Source: Nocardia nova NBRC 15556 | Lineage (GTDB): Bacteria > Actinomycetota > Actinomycetes > Mycobacteriales > Mycobacteriaceae | Length of the DNA: 64,000 nt | Direction of reading: 5' to 3' | NCBI RefSeq assembly: GCF_001613005.1 | Contig: NZ_BDBN01000051.1 | Location: forward strand, 1-64,000 | Shown: positions 8,202-17,468 of the stretch, in pieces | How the letters are laid out: each line of letters starts with the position of its first letter | How positions within the stretch are numbered: the stretch's first letter is position 1 | Notes under the pieces: generated by a model | What the model was told of the DNA's origin: nothing | The model's input: only the letters and a program-made list of their open reading frames with translations | Databases searched by the model: none | Program-made: the position numbers and the translations under genes

Positions 8202-8969
8202 ATGGACGATGTGACCCTGTTCGTCGGGACTTCCGGCTGGCAGTACCGCGACTGGCGCGGAGTGCTCTACCCGCCGGGCGTGCCGCAGCGGCTGTGGCTG
8301 GAACGGTATGCGGCCGCCTTCGCGACCGTCGAGAGCAACAACGCCTTCTACCGGTTGCCCAGTCGTGAGGTCTTCGCGGCCTGGCGGGAACGCACACCTG
8401 AGGATTTCGTCGTGGCCGTGAAGGCCAGCCGCTTCCTCACCCACGTCAAACGCCTCCGCGAGCCGGCCGAGCCGGTGCAGCGGCTCCTCGATCACGCCGC
8501 GGGACTGGGCGACCGGCTGGGGCCGATCCTGGTGCAACTGCCGCCGACCCTGCGGGCGGACGCGGGCCTGCTCGACGACTGTCTGCGACAGTTCCCCGCG
8601 ACCGTGCGCGTGGCCGTCGAACCGCGCCACGAGTCGTGGTGGACACCGCGCATCCGCACCGTACTGGAGGAACGCGGCGCGGCACTGTGCTGGGCGGATG
8701 CGCGCTCGCGCCCGGTGACGCCGCTGTGGCGCACCACCGACTGGTCGTATCTGCGTCTGCACTCCGGATTGGCGCGGCCGCAACCCCGGTACGGCCGGCG
8801 CGCCCTGACCGCATGGGCGCATCGGCTGGCGGACACCTTCGGTCCCGCCGACGGTTACGTGTACTTCAACAACGATCCGGGCGGCGCGGCCGTCCACGAC
8901 GCCGTGGTGTTCGCCGGGCTGGCGCGGGCTGCGGGACTGACCGTGACTCGCACCGACGTGCCTTCCTGA
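8202..8969 (+). CDS. DUF72 domain-containing protein
   Basis: 255-aa member of the DUF72 (YecE-like) family, a TIM-barrel-like fold of unknown function. Family signatures seen are the N-terminal GTSGWQYRDWRGVLYP, VESNNAFYRLPSREVFAAW, DFVVAVKASRFLTHVKRL, GPILVQLPPTLR, VAVEPRHESWW and the C-terminal DGYVYFNNDPGGAAVHDA. The set is complete, so the protein is probably intact. ATG 8202 begins directly at the conserved N-terminus. It converges with the PknK-like gene 12 bp downstream. No function is inferred. Confidence 0.92.
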   Translation: MDDVTLFVGTSGWQYRDWRGVLYPPGVPQRLWLERYAAAFATVESNNAFYRLPSREVFAAWRERTPEDFVVAVKASRFLTHVKRLREPAEPVQRLLDHAAGLGDRLGPILVQLPPTLRADAGLLDDCLRQFPATVRVAVEPRHESWWTPRIRTVLEERGAALCWADARSRPVTPLWRTTDWSYLRLHSGLARPQPRYGRRALTAWAHRLADTFGPADGYVYFNNDPGGAAVHDAVVFAGLARAAGLTVTRTDVPS

Positions 8970-8981
8970 CCGGTCACCGAT

Positions 8982-11900
8982 TCACCCGAGGTGGTCGAGG
9001 ACGGCCCGCGGGAGCGCTATCGCGTTCTGTCCCAGGGTATTTCGCGCCGTGTCGGCGGAGAGTCGCCGGACGACGGCGAGCAGTGCCGGGCCCTCGTCGA
9101 GCAGCGGGCGCACCAGCCCCACTTCGACGCAGCGGCGCAGGGCCGGCGCGAGGACCGCCTCCGCCTCCTCCGACCGGCCCACCGTCTCGAGACAATTCGC
9201 GGACAACAGTGTGGCGCACAGGGCGGCGCGCGGGCGCGCGGCGGCGTCGATCGACTGTCGCAGGGCATCGGCGCGGTGCGGCGCCCGTTCGGGATCGACC
9301 CGCAGCAGCCACCGGACGGCCGCTTCCTCGGTGAGTTCACGAATCGTCGTGGCCACGCCGTCCTCCGCTGCGCGGGCGCCGGCCGGCTCGCCGGGCACGA
9401 TTTCACCGATCCCCAGCCGAATCCGCTCGAGTTCGATCCGTGCCGACAGTCGCGGGAGGGCGTGTGCGGTGGCGACCTCGGCGCCGGAGGCGAGCAGTCG
9501 CTGCGCGGCCGCGCGATCCCCGCGCAGCGCCTCGATCCGCGCACCGGTGCCGTAGACCCCGGTCAGGAAATCGACTGTGCCGCCCTCGAATCCGAATTCC
9601 ACCGCGACGTCGAGCAGCTGGTGCGCCTCCGCGATCTCGCCGCGGTCGTAGAGGAAATCGCCGAGTGCGGCCGAGGCCAGGCGGGCGGTGAAGGAACTCT
9701 CCCCGGTCGTGGTGCGCGCCAGATGCAGCGCCGTGCGGAAATGCTCCTCGGCCGCCTCCTCGGCGAGTTGCTCACGCGCCGCCATCCCCGCGAAGCAGTG
9801 GCTGTACATGATGCTCAGCGCTCCGGTGATGTCGCGGAAATAGATCCGGCCCCACCGGTGCCATTCGTGGACACGGTCGAAGTCGAATCGGTGCAGCGCG
9901 GCGAAGGCGCCCAGGTTGGCCGCCGCCGCCAATACGAACGGCGGCAGCGAATCGGCGCGGGCGCGACTCTGCTCGACGGTGTCCTCGAGGCCGTCGAGGT
10001 GATCGGCGAGCGCCGCCTCCACTCCGCACAGAATCGACGCCTCGACCGCCAGATCGGATTTCCGATGTCCCGGAGGCTGTTTCGCCGAATCGGCGGCCAG
10101 CGCCAACTGCAGTGCGGTGTGCATGCGGCTCGGCCGGCGCAACAACACCGCCGCCCAGGCCAGCGCGATCTGCAGGGTCGGGTCGGCCGCCGCGTCGGTG
10201 ACGGGCAGTTTCGCCGCCAGTGCCGCCAGGGTGGCCAGATGCGAATGCTGCACGAGTTCGCGAGCGTGGGCGGAGACCAGCGCCACCGCCCGCTCGGGTT
10301 CCCCGGCTGCCATCGCATGGTCGATCGCCTCGCTGAGCATGTCGTTGGCGGCGAACCATTCGGCGGCGCGACGGTGCAGCCGCGGCACGCGTTCGGGATG
10401 GTCGCGCTCCAGCCGCTGCCGCAGGAAATCGGAGAACAACGTGTGATAGCGGAACCATTCGCCGTCGTCGTCGAGGCGGCGCAGGAATAGGTCCCGCCGC
10501 TCGATGTCCTCGAGCAGCGCCCGTCCCTGCGGCCGTCCGGTCAGCGCCGCGGCGAGCGGTCCGCAGATCTTCTCGGTGACAGCGGTTTCCAGCAGTGCGG
10601 TCAGCAATCCGGGCTCGAGTGCGTCGAGCACGTTGTCGGTCAGATATTCGCTGATCGCCTGGTGCCGTCCGGACATGGTGGCGATCGCGGAACCGGGGTC
10701 CGCGCGGCCGCGCAGCGAGATCGACGCCAGTTGCAGCCCGGCGACCCAGCCGTCGGTGCCGGTCCGCAGCCGGTCGATATCGGCGTCGTCCAGTGCGAGC
10801 CCGCCCACCCGGGTCAGGAAGTCCGCCGTCTCGGAGTCGTCGAAACGCAGGGCGGCGGAGTCGATTTCGATCAGCTCGTCGCGCACCCGGATGGCCGAGA
10901 GCGGTAGTCCGATCATCTCGCGGCTGGTGATCAGCAGTTGCAGATGGTGGCAGGCGTTGTCGAGCAGGAAACGCAGCGCGGCGGTGGTATCGGCATCGGT
11001 GACGCGATGCCAGTCCTCGATGATCATCACGAGCCGCTCGCCGTCGGCGTGGATGCGGTTGATCAGCGTGGTCAGCACGTAGCGCATCACATCGTTGCCG
11101 TGTTCCTCGACCACGCGCAGCAGTTCGGTGGTCAGGGCGGGTCGCGCCCGGCCGACGGCTTCGATCAGATGCAGCAGGAACCAGACCGCGTTGTTGTCGT
11201 CGTCGTCGATGTTGAGCCAGCATGCGGCGACCCCGCGATTCACCATCCGCTGCGCCCACTGCGCGGCGAGCGTGCTCTTGCCGAAACCGGCAGGCGCGTG
11301 CACGACGATCAGGCGCGGCCAGCGCTCGGGATCCATCGAGTCCAGCAGACGGGGACGGCGCACCAGCGGGCGCGGGGAGAGCGCGGGATGGAATTTGGTT
11401 TCGGCGGTCGGTGGTGTCGTCACCAGGTCGGCCGGGGGAAGCAGGCCGAGTCGGGTCGGTTCTCCGACGCGATCGGCGGGCGCGGGTTCGGCCGCCGGAA
11501 TCTCCGGTGTCGGGATCGCCATCTCGTCCACGCGCAGTCCGCGGTGGCGTTGCAGCTGCTGGGCTCGCTCACCGAATTCCATCGCGGAGACCGGGCGCCC
11601 GCCCGGGTCGGCGGCCATACTCTCCTCGATGAGTTCGCAGATGTCGTCGGGGATGCCGCCGGGGCGCAGGTCGGGAATCGGTTCCTCGGTGATGCGCAGG
11701 AACTGGGCGACCAGTCGTTCACCGGAGCGGCGCTGGTAGGCGGCGTGGCCGGTGAGCATGCAGAACAGCGTGGCGCCCAGACTGTAGATGTCGGAGGCGA
11801 CCGACGGGGTGCCGTCGCGCAGGACCTCGGGAGCGGTGAACGCCGGTGACGCCGTGACCACTCCGGTGGTGGTGCGGAAGCCGCCCTCCACCCGGGCGAT

Positions 11901-12413
11901 GCCGAAATCGGTCAGCTGTGGTTCGCCGTAGTCGGTGAGAAGAACGTTGCCCGGCTTGATGTCTCGATGCAGGATCCCCGCCCGGTGCACGGTCTCCAGC
12001 GCACCGGACAGCTTCACCGAAATGCGCAGCGCGGTCGTGATATCCAGCGGCCCGCCGTGCTGGATCCGCTGTTCCAGCGAGCCCCTCGGGTGATACGGCA
12101 TCACCAGATAGGGCCGTCCGTCGCCGGTCGTGCCGACCTGCAGGATCGCGACGATATTGGGATGTTCCGGCAGCCCGCCCATGGCCCGCTGCTCGCGGAG
12201 GAATCGTTCGACACTCTCGTCGCCGAAATCGGCTGCGGCGCTGAGCACCTTCACCGCGACGATGCGGCCCAGTGCGAGTTCGCGGCAGCGATACACCACG
12301 CCGAATCCGCCCCGTCCGATGATGTGGGCATCGGCGAACCCGGCCGCTCGCAGACCGTCGTCGATCACCAGGGAGCGGTCGCGCTGGGTCGCCATGGAAT
12401 CCTTGTCGGCCAT
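8982..12413 (-). CDS. pknK: PknK-like serine/threonine kinase fused to a MalT/LuxR-type ATPase
   Basis: 1143-aa cytoplasmic fusion. Residues about 28-300 form a Hanks-type kinase: glycine loop GRGGFG (33-38), Lys55 in VAVKVL, HRDIKPGN (149-156), DFG (169-171) and TAPE. A linker of about 70 residues leads to a STAND/AAA ATPase with Walker A PAGFGKST (about 375) and Walker B VMIIEDWHR, then a long helical TPR-like MalT region to the C-terminus. This architecture matches mycobacterial PknK, which couples kinase activity to transcription and growth control. I see no LuxR-type helix-turn-helix at the end. The start is one of two ATGs (12413 or 12395) just before the kinase domain; the open frame to 12578 is probably untranslated. 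Confidence 0.88.
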   Translation of the reverse strand: MADKDSMATQRDRSLVIDDGLRAAGFADAHIIGRGGFGVVYRCRELALGRIVAVKVLSAAADFGDESVERFLREQRAMGGLPEHPNIVAILQVGTTGDGRPYLVMPYHPRGSLEQRIQHGGPLDITTALRISVKLSGALETVHRAGILHRDIKPGNVLLTDYGEPQLTDFGIARVEGGFRTTTGVVTASPAFTAPEVLRDGTPSVASDIYSLGATLFCMLTGHAAYQRRSGERLVAQFLRITEEPIPDLRPGGIPDDICELIEESMAADPGGRPVSAMEFGERAQQLQRHRGLRVDEMAIPTPEIPAAEPAPADRVGEPTRLGLLPPADLVTTPPTAETKFHPALSPRPLVRRPRLLDSMDPERWPRLIVVHAPAGFGKSTLAAQWAQRMVNRGVAACWLNIDDDDNNAVWFLLHLIEAVGRARPALTTELLRVVEEHGNDVMRYVLTTLINRIHADGERLVMIIEDWHRVTDADTTAALRFLLDNACHHLQLLITSREMIGLPLSAIRVRDELIEIDSAALRFDDSETADFLTRVGGLALDDADIDRLRTGTDGWVAGLQLASISLRGRADPGSAIATMSGRHQAISEYLTDNVLDALEPGLLTALLETAVTEKICGPLAAALTGRPQGRALLEDIERRDLFLRRLDDDGEWFRYHTLFSDFLRQRLERDHPERVPRLHRRAAEWFAANDMLSEAIDHAMAAGEPERAVALVSAHARELVQHSHLATLAALAAKLPVTDAAADPTLQIALAWAAVLLRRPSRMHTALQLALAADSAKQPPGHRKSDLAVEASILCGVEAALADHLDGLEDTVEQSRARADSLPPFVLAAAANLGAFAALHRFDFDRVHEWHRWGRIYFRDITGALSIMYSHCFAGMAAREQLAEEAAEEHFRTALHLARTTTGESSFTARLASAALGDFLYDRGEIAEAHQLLDVAVEFGFEGGTVDFLTGVYGTGARIEALRGDRAAAQRLLASGAEVATAHALPRLSARIELERIRLGIGEIVPGEPAGARAAEDGVATTIRELTEEAAVRWLLRVDPERAPHRADALRQSIDAAARPRAALCATLLSANCLETVGRSEEAEAVLAPALRRCVEVGLVRPLLDEGPALLAVVRRLSADTARNTLGQNAIALPRAVLDHLG

Positions 12414-12644
12414 CGGAACCGTTTCCGTCTGTACTGCTTGTCGCGGAGCCCGTCGCGCTGGCATGTCAAGTATAGGCTCGGCCTGCGCGGATGCCGGTGG
12501 CCGAGACCGCTCGCCCGCCCGTTCGGCAGGCGCCGTTCGGGCCGTGCGGCGCGCGCGTCGAAGGAGCAGGCGGCGCAACGGGATTCGCGCGCGGTGCCGG
12601 GCGGGGCCCGGTGACGGGGATGGTCACCGCCCGGGGCTGCTGGC

Positions 12645-13502
12645 ATGCTGTCCGATATGGCCGACATCCGCTGGGAAATCTCCGACTCCATCGCCACGAT
12701 CACGCTCGATCGCCCGCAACAGCTCAACGCCTTCACCACCGCGATGGGCGAGGAACTGATCGCCGCCTTCGACGACTTCGACCGCGACGACCGGGTGCGC
12801 GCGATCATCGTGACCGGGGCGGGACGCGCGTTCTGCGCGGGTGCGGATCTGTCGGCCGGAGCCGAAACCTTCGCCGCCGAGGCGACCGACACCTTCCGTG
12901 ACGGCGGTGGTGAGGTGGCGCTGCGGATGTTCGAATCGCAGAAGCCGATCATCGCCGCGGTCAACGGACCCGCCGTCGGCGTGGGCATCACGATGACCCT
13001 GGCCGCGGACTTCCGGCTCGCCGCCGACACCGCGCGGATCGGATTCGTCTTCAATCGGCGCGGCATCGTGCCGGAATCCTGTTCGAGCTGGTTCCTGCCC
13101 CGCCTGGTGCCCATGCAGACCGCGTTGGACTGGGTGTACTCCGGCCGGCTGGTCGAGGCCGACGAGGCCTTGGACGCGGGTCTGTTCTACGCCTTGCATC
13201 CGGTTGCCGATCTGCTGGACCAGGCCCGGGCACTGGCGCGACGGCTCACCGAGCATTCGGCGCCGGTGTCGGTGGCGCTGTCGCGGCAGATGCTGTGGCG
13301 CGGCCTCGGCGCCGAACATCCGATGATCTCGCATCGCGTCGAATCGCGCGGTATCAACCAGCGCGGTGCCAGTGCCGATGCCCGCGAGGGCGTCTCGGCG
13401 TTCCTCGAGAAGCGGCCCGCGCAGTTCCCCGACAGCGTCGAGCGTGATCTGCCCGATGTGTTCGCCGGTGAGCTCGCGACCCCGCCCTTCCGGCCCGCCT
13501 GA
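12645..13502 (+). CDS. Enoyl-CoA hydratase/isomerase family protein
   Basis: 285-aa crotonase-fold protein. It shows the N-terminal ITLDRPQQLNAFT, the oxyanion-hole segment GAGRAFCAGADLS (about residue 62-74) and PIIAAVNGPAVGVGITMTL, with the general acid/base region GIVPESCSSWFLPRLV. The VPE Glu matches the catalytic Glu of hydratases. The C-terminal part (about 230-285) is a trimerisation-type helix region. It would act in beta-oxidation or related CoA-thioester chemistry; exact substrate unknown. ATG 12645 or 12657 are equally plausible. It is divergent from pknK and followed 26 bp later by a VOC protein on the same strand. Confidence 0.88.
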   Translation: MLSDMADIRWEISDSIATITLDRPQQLNAFTTAMGEELIAAFDDFDRDDRVRAIIVTGAGRAFCAGADLSAGAETFAAEATDTFRDGGGEVALRMFESQKPIIAAVNGPAVGVGITMTLAADFRLAADTARIGFVFNRRGIVPESCSSWFLPRLVPMQTALDWVYSGRLVEADEALDAGLFYALHPVADLLDQARALARRLTEHSAPVSVALSRQMLWRGLGAEHPMISHRVESRGINQRGASADAREGVSAFLEKRPAQFPDSVERDLPDVFAGELATPPFRPA

Positions 13503-13528
13503 TCCGTCCGACGAGCCTGGAGGAGTGC

Positions 13529-14278
13529 ATGATTCGCTGGAGCTGGATGTACATCGACCGGCCCGCCGCACGTTTCGACGAGGCGTTCGCCTTCTGGTCG
13601 GCGGTCACCGGCACCCGGTTGTCGGCTCGCCAGGGTGAACACGCCGAGTTCGCGACCCTCGACCCGGCGACCGGCGACGCCTACCAGGCGGCGCAGGCGG
13701 TCGGCGGGGACGGGGGCGCCCATCTCGACATCGATGTCGTCGATCTCGACCGGGCCCGCCGCGCGGCGCGCGATCTCGGCGCGACCCTGGTCGCCGATCA
13801 CGACACCTGGTCGCTCGTGCGTTCACCGCACGGCCTGCCGTTCTGCCTGACCACCGGTGACGGGCGGCATATCCCGGCGCCGGTGGCCGGGCCGGACGGC
13901 ACCCTCAGCCGCGTCGATCAGCTCTGTTTCGACATTCCGCCGTCGGGCTACGACGGCGAGGCCGCCTTCTGGTCCGCGCTCACCGGCTGGCCCGTGCGGC
14001 GCACCGGCCGGTCCGAGTTCGCCCGGCTGCTCGTGCCGGCGCGATTGCCGATCCGAATCCTGCTGCAGCGCTTGGACGCCGACCGGGAGCCGGGCGCCCA
14101 TATCGATATCGCCTGCGCCGATGCCGAGGCGGTGGCGGCCTGGCACGAATCCCTCGGCGCCCGGCGTGTGCGGCGCGGTGCGCAGTGGCTGGTGATGAAC
14201 GACCCGGTGGGCGGGGTGTACTGCCTCACCGAACGAGACCCGTTGACCGGCAAGGTGTTCCGGCGCGGGCGCGGCTGA
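13529..14278 (+). CDS. VOC (glyoxalase-like) family protein with two domains
   Basis: 249-aa protein with two consecutive vicinal-oxygen-chelate-like modules. The first has FDEAFAFWSAVTGTRLSARQ, then GAHLDIDVVDLDRARRAARD; the second has YDGEAAFWSALTGWPVRRT, then GAHIDIACADAEAVAAW. This is the Glyoxalase_6 pattern common in actinobacteria. ATG start with GGAGGAG 7-8 nt upstream. It lies close behind the enoyl-CoA hydratase gene and may share its transcript. Metal ligands cannot be assigned with confidence, so no reaction is proposed. Confidence 0.82.
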   Translation: MIRWSWMYIDRPAARFDEAFAFWSAVTGTRLSARQGEHAEFATLDPATGDAYQAAQAVGGDGGAHLDIDVVDLDRARRAARDLGATLVADHDTWSLVRSPHGLPFCLTTGDGRHIPAPVAGPDGTLSRVDQLCFDIPPSGYDGEAAFWSALTGWPVRRTGRSEFARLLVPARLPIRILLQRLDADREPGAHIDIACADAEAVAAWHESLGARRVRRGAQWLVMNDPVGGVYCLTERDPLTGKVFRRGRG

Positions 14279-14482
14279 ACGGATTGCTGCAGGACGTTCC
14301 CGCGCAGCGCTCGCCGACGTCGGGGCATCGCGGTCACCGCGCTCCGCGGGCGCGCCGGGTTTAGGGGCGGGCGGCGAAACGGCGGCGAGCCGGCGGGGAT
14401 CGGCGCATCCTGGAAGGGACATCGCACCAACGACCGCGCCCGAATCCGGCGATCCCGCCAGGACCGGCGCAGAGGAGGGCAG

Positions 14483-16489
14483 ATGACCGATCAGGAGATC
14501 CGCGGGGACGGCCCCCGCAACGTCGCGCAGAAATTGATCGGCTCCCACCTGGTGTCGGGGCGAATGCATCCGGGGGAGGAGATCGCGCTGCGTATCGACC
14601 AGACCCTCACCCAGGACGCCACCGGCACCCTGGTGATGCAGGAACTCGAGGCACTCGGCCTCGACCGGGTGCGCACCGAGCTCAGCGCCCAGTACGTCGA
14701 CCACAATCTGTTGCAGACCGACGACAAGAACGCCCAGGATCACGAATTTCTGCTGTCGGCCTGCCGTCGCTACGGGCTGTGGTTCTCGAAGCCGGGCAAC
14801 GGGGTTTCGCATCCCACCCATATGCAGCGTTTCGGCAGACCCGGCGCGACGATGGTCGGCTCGGATTCCCATACGCCGGCCGGCGGATCGCTGGGCATGC
14901 TCGCGATCGGCGTCGGCGGTCTCGAGGTCGCGCTCGCGATGGCCGGTGAGCCGCTCTACATCACCATGCCGCAGATCTGGGGCGTCGAGCTGACCGGTGA
15001 GCTGCCGCCCTGGTGTTCGGCCAAGGACGTGATCCTGGAAATGTTGCGCCGCCACGGTGTCAAGGGCGGGCTGAACCGGATCGTGGAATATCACGGCCCC
15101 GGTCTGGAGACCCTCACGGCGATGGACCGGCACGTGATCGCGAATATGGGCGCCGAACTCGGCGCCACCACCACGGTCTTCCCCGCCGACGACGCGGTGC
15201 GCGACTTCCTGCGCGCCGAGGATCGCGCCGGCGACTTCACCGAACTGCGGGCCGACGAGGGCGCGACCTACGACGTCGACGAGCACATCGACCTGTCCAC
15301 GATCGAGCCGCTGATCGCCAGGCCGTCCTCCCCCGGGGATGTGGTGCCGGTGCGCGAGGTCGCCGGCGAGCCGGTGGCGCAGGTGGTGATCGGATCCTCG
15401 GCCAACCCCGGGCTGCGTGATTTCGCGATGGCCGCCGCCATCGTCTCCGGCCGCCAGACCCACAGCGACGTCAGCTTCGACGTCAACCCGTCCTCGCGCG
15501 AGATCTTCGAGGACCTGACCAAGATGGGCGCCACCTTCGAACTGATCCGCGCCGGTGCGCGCATCCATCAGTCCGGATGTATGGGGTGCATCGGTATGGG
15601 GCAGGCGCCGGCCGTGGGCCGCAATTCGTTGCGCACCATGCCGCGCAACTTCCCGGGGCGCTCGGGCACCGACGAGGACGCGGTGTGGTTGTGCTCCCCG
15701 GAGACCGCCGCCGCATCGGCGCTGACCGGGACGATCACCGATCCGCGCGATCTGGCCGACGAGCTGGGCCTCGACTATCCGGTGCTGAATCTGCCCGCAC
15801 AGGCATCGGTCAACACCGCGATGCTCGTGCCGCCGCTGCCGGTGGCGCAGGCGCGCACGGTGGAATTGGTGAAGGGCCCCAACATCTCCGCGCTGCCGGA
15901 CTTCGATCCGCTGCCCGACGTGATCGAGGCGCCGGTCCTGCTGGTGGTCGGCGACAACATCTCCACCGACGACCTCTCCCCGGCCGGAGCGCGGGCGCTG
16001 CCGTTCCGCTCGAATATTCCGAAACTCGCCGAATTCGCTTTCACCCGCATCGATCCGGACTATCCGCGGCATGCGGCCGATATCTCCGCCACCACCGGGC
16101 ATGTCATCGTGGGCGGAGACAACTACGGACAGGGCTCGTCCCGGGAACACGCCGCGATCGCGCCGAGGTATCTCGGGTTGCGGGCGGTGATCGCGAAATC
16201 GTATGCGCGCATCCACTGGCAGAATCTGGCCAATTTCGGCATCGTCGCGCTCGAATTCGCCGATCCCGCCGATTACAGCCGCATCGGAGTGGGCGACGTG
16301 CTGCGCATCGAGGGGCTGCGTTCGGCACTCACCGCCGGTTCCGCGATCACCGCCCACGATGTCACCGCGAATGTGGATATCCCGCTGCGGCACCGGCTTT
16401 CGGACCGGCAGGTGGAAACGGTCCTGGCCGGCGGCATCATTCCGCGGCTGGCGGCCGCACAGGCGGCGCGGGAGATGTCGACCCCATGA
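14483..16489 (+). CDS. Aconitate hydratase (Aquifex-type aconitase family)
   Basis: 668-aa aconitase-superfamily enzyme with its domains in one chain. Seen: GSDSHTPAGGSLGMLAIGVG (about residue 126), the cluster motif SGCMGCIGMG with Cys366 and Cys369, and the swivelling-domain signature GGDNYGQGSSREHAA near residue 545. Family knowledge assigns citrate/isocitrate (or methylcitrate-derived) isomerisation with a [4Fe-4S] cluster. The usual first cluster Cys (GSCTN in standard aconitases) is Ser306 here (VIGSSANPG), and another Cys lies in WLCSPETAAA. GAGGAGGG precedes the ATG. It could serve the TCA or methylcitrate cycle, but it is not linked to prp. Confidence 0.85.
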   Translation: MTDQEIRGDGPRNVAQKLIGSHLVSGRMHPGEEIALRIDQTLTQDATGTLVMQELEALGLDRVRTELSAQYVDHNLLQTDDKNAQDHEFLLSACRRYGLWFSKPGNGVSHPTHMQRFGRPGATMVGSDSHTPAGGSLGMLAIGVGGLEVALAMAGEPLYITMPQIWGVELTGELPPWCSAKDVILEMLRRHGVKGGLNRIVEYHGPGLETLTAMDRHVIANMGAELGATTTVFPADDAVRDFLRAEDRAGDFTELRADEGATYDVDEHIDLSTIEPLIARPSSPGDVVPVREVAGEPVAQVVIGSSANPGLRDFAMAAAIVSGRQTHSDVSFDVNPSSREIFEDLTKMGATFELIRAGARIHQSGCMGCIGMGQAPAVGRNSLRTMPRNFPGRSGTDEDAVWLCSPETAAASALTGTITDPRDLADELGLDYPVLNLPAQASVNTAMLVPPLPVAQARTVELVKGPNISALPDFDPLPDVIEAPVLLVVGDNISTDDLSPAGARALPFRSNIPKLAEFAFTRIDPDYPRHAADISATTGHVIVGGDNYGQGSSREHAAIAPRYLGLRAVIAKSYARIHWQNLANFGIVALEFADPADYSRIGVGDVLRIEGLRSALTAGSAITAHDVTANVDIPLRHRLSDRQVETVLAGGIIPRLAAAQAAREMSTP

Positions 16490-16490
16490 G

Positions 16491-17468
16491 CTACTCGATG
16501 AGCTTTTCGCTCTTCAACCAGTCGTAGGCGACGTCGGCGGGATCCTCGCCGTCGATATCGACGCGGCCGTTGAGTTCCTGCATCAGATCATTGGTCAGGC
16601 GTTCGGAAATCGTACCCAGCAGCTGTCGCAACTGCGGATAGCGGTCCAGGATCTCACCGCGCACGACGGCGGCGCCGCTGTAGGGCAGGAAGAATTTCTT
16701 GTCGTCGTCGAGCACGACGAGATTCAGATTCTTCACCCGGCCGTCGGTGGTGTAGATCATGCCGAAATTGCACGGCGAGCTCTTGGCCGTGGCGGTGTAG
16801 ACGACGCCGGCGTCCATCCGGGTGACGTTGCCGGTGGGCACGCCGTTCGGATCGTTGTAGGGGATGCCGTATTTCTGCAACATCGGAATGAAACCGTCGG
16901 CGCGACTGAAGAATTCGTCGTCGACACAGAACGTGCGCTCGCGCACCGGCAAGGCTGCCACATCCGACAGCGACTTCACCCCCAGCCGTTGCGCGGTCGG
17001 CGTGGACACACCGAACGCGTAGGTGTCGTTGAAATTCGCCGGTGGCAGCCACTCCAGATTGTGCTCGCGCTTCTCGATGTCGTGCACGCGCTGCCAGAGT
17101 TCCTGCGGATCGGAGATCGTCTCGGTTTCGTTGTGGTAGTTGACCCAGCCGGTGCCGGTGTACTCCCACAGGATGTCGGCGTCGCCGTTGAGCTGAGCCT
17201 GCCGCGACGACGCCGAACCCGGTGCGCCGGTCAGGTCGGTGACCTTCGCACCGGCCGCGGCCAGATAGGTCGCGGTGATCTTGCCCAGCAGCACGCCCTC
17301 GGTGAAACTCTTCGACGTCACCACGAGTTTCGCGCCGTCGAGCGGTCGCTGCCCGCCGGGCAGGCTCGCGTCGTGAAAGGTTCCCGACGAGCTCACCAGA
17401 CCGCATCCGCCGAGTATCGACACCGCGAGGACGGTCGCGCACACCGCCAGTGCCCGTGCCGATCTCAT
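16491..17468 (-). CDS. proX: Osmoprotectant ABC transporter substrate-binding lipoprotein
   Basis: 325-aa OpuC/ProX-type (OpuAC) binding protein for glycine betaine, choline or carnitine. Starts MRSARALAVCATVLAVSILG and then GC, a lipoprotein signal peptide with lipobox LGGC at about residues 19-22, so it is anchored outside the membrane. Family segments are VVTSKSFTEGVLLGKITATY, DILWEYTGTGWVNYH and ERTFCVDDEFFSRADGF. ATG 17468 overlaps the stop of the permease gene upstream by 4 nt (ATGA). Last gene of a four-gene operon. Three genomes' worth of ligand variation exists in this family, so the exact solute is not called. Confidence 0.92.
   Translation of the reverse strand: MRSARALAVCATVLAVSILGGCGLVSSSGTFHDASLPGGQRPLDGAKLVVTSKSFTEGVLLGKITATYLAAAGAKVTDLTGAPGSASSRQAQLNGDADILWEYTGTGWVNYHNETETISDPQELWQRVHDIEKREHNLEWLPPANFNDTYAFGVSTPTAQRLGVKSLSDVAALPVRERTFCVDDEFFSRADGFIPMLQKYGIPYNDPNGVPTGNVTRMDAGVVYTATAKSSPCNFGMIYTTDGRVKNLNLVVLDDDKKFFLPYSGAAVVRGEILDRYPQLRQLLGTISERLTNDLMQELNGRVDIDGEDPADVAYDWLKSEKLIE

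Noticed and set aside
12440..12475. TTGACA and TATACT words upstream of pknK
   Set aside because: Wrong order and spacing for a single promoter.
8991..12614. Several plus-strand frames within the PknK-like gene
   Set aside because: They oppose conserved kinase and ATPase motifs and lack start signals.
13823..16393. 856-codon open frame antisense to the aconitase gene
   Set aside because: Rich in Arg, Gly, His and Asp with no domain; a GC-frame shadow of an intact, motif-complete gene.
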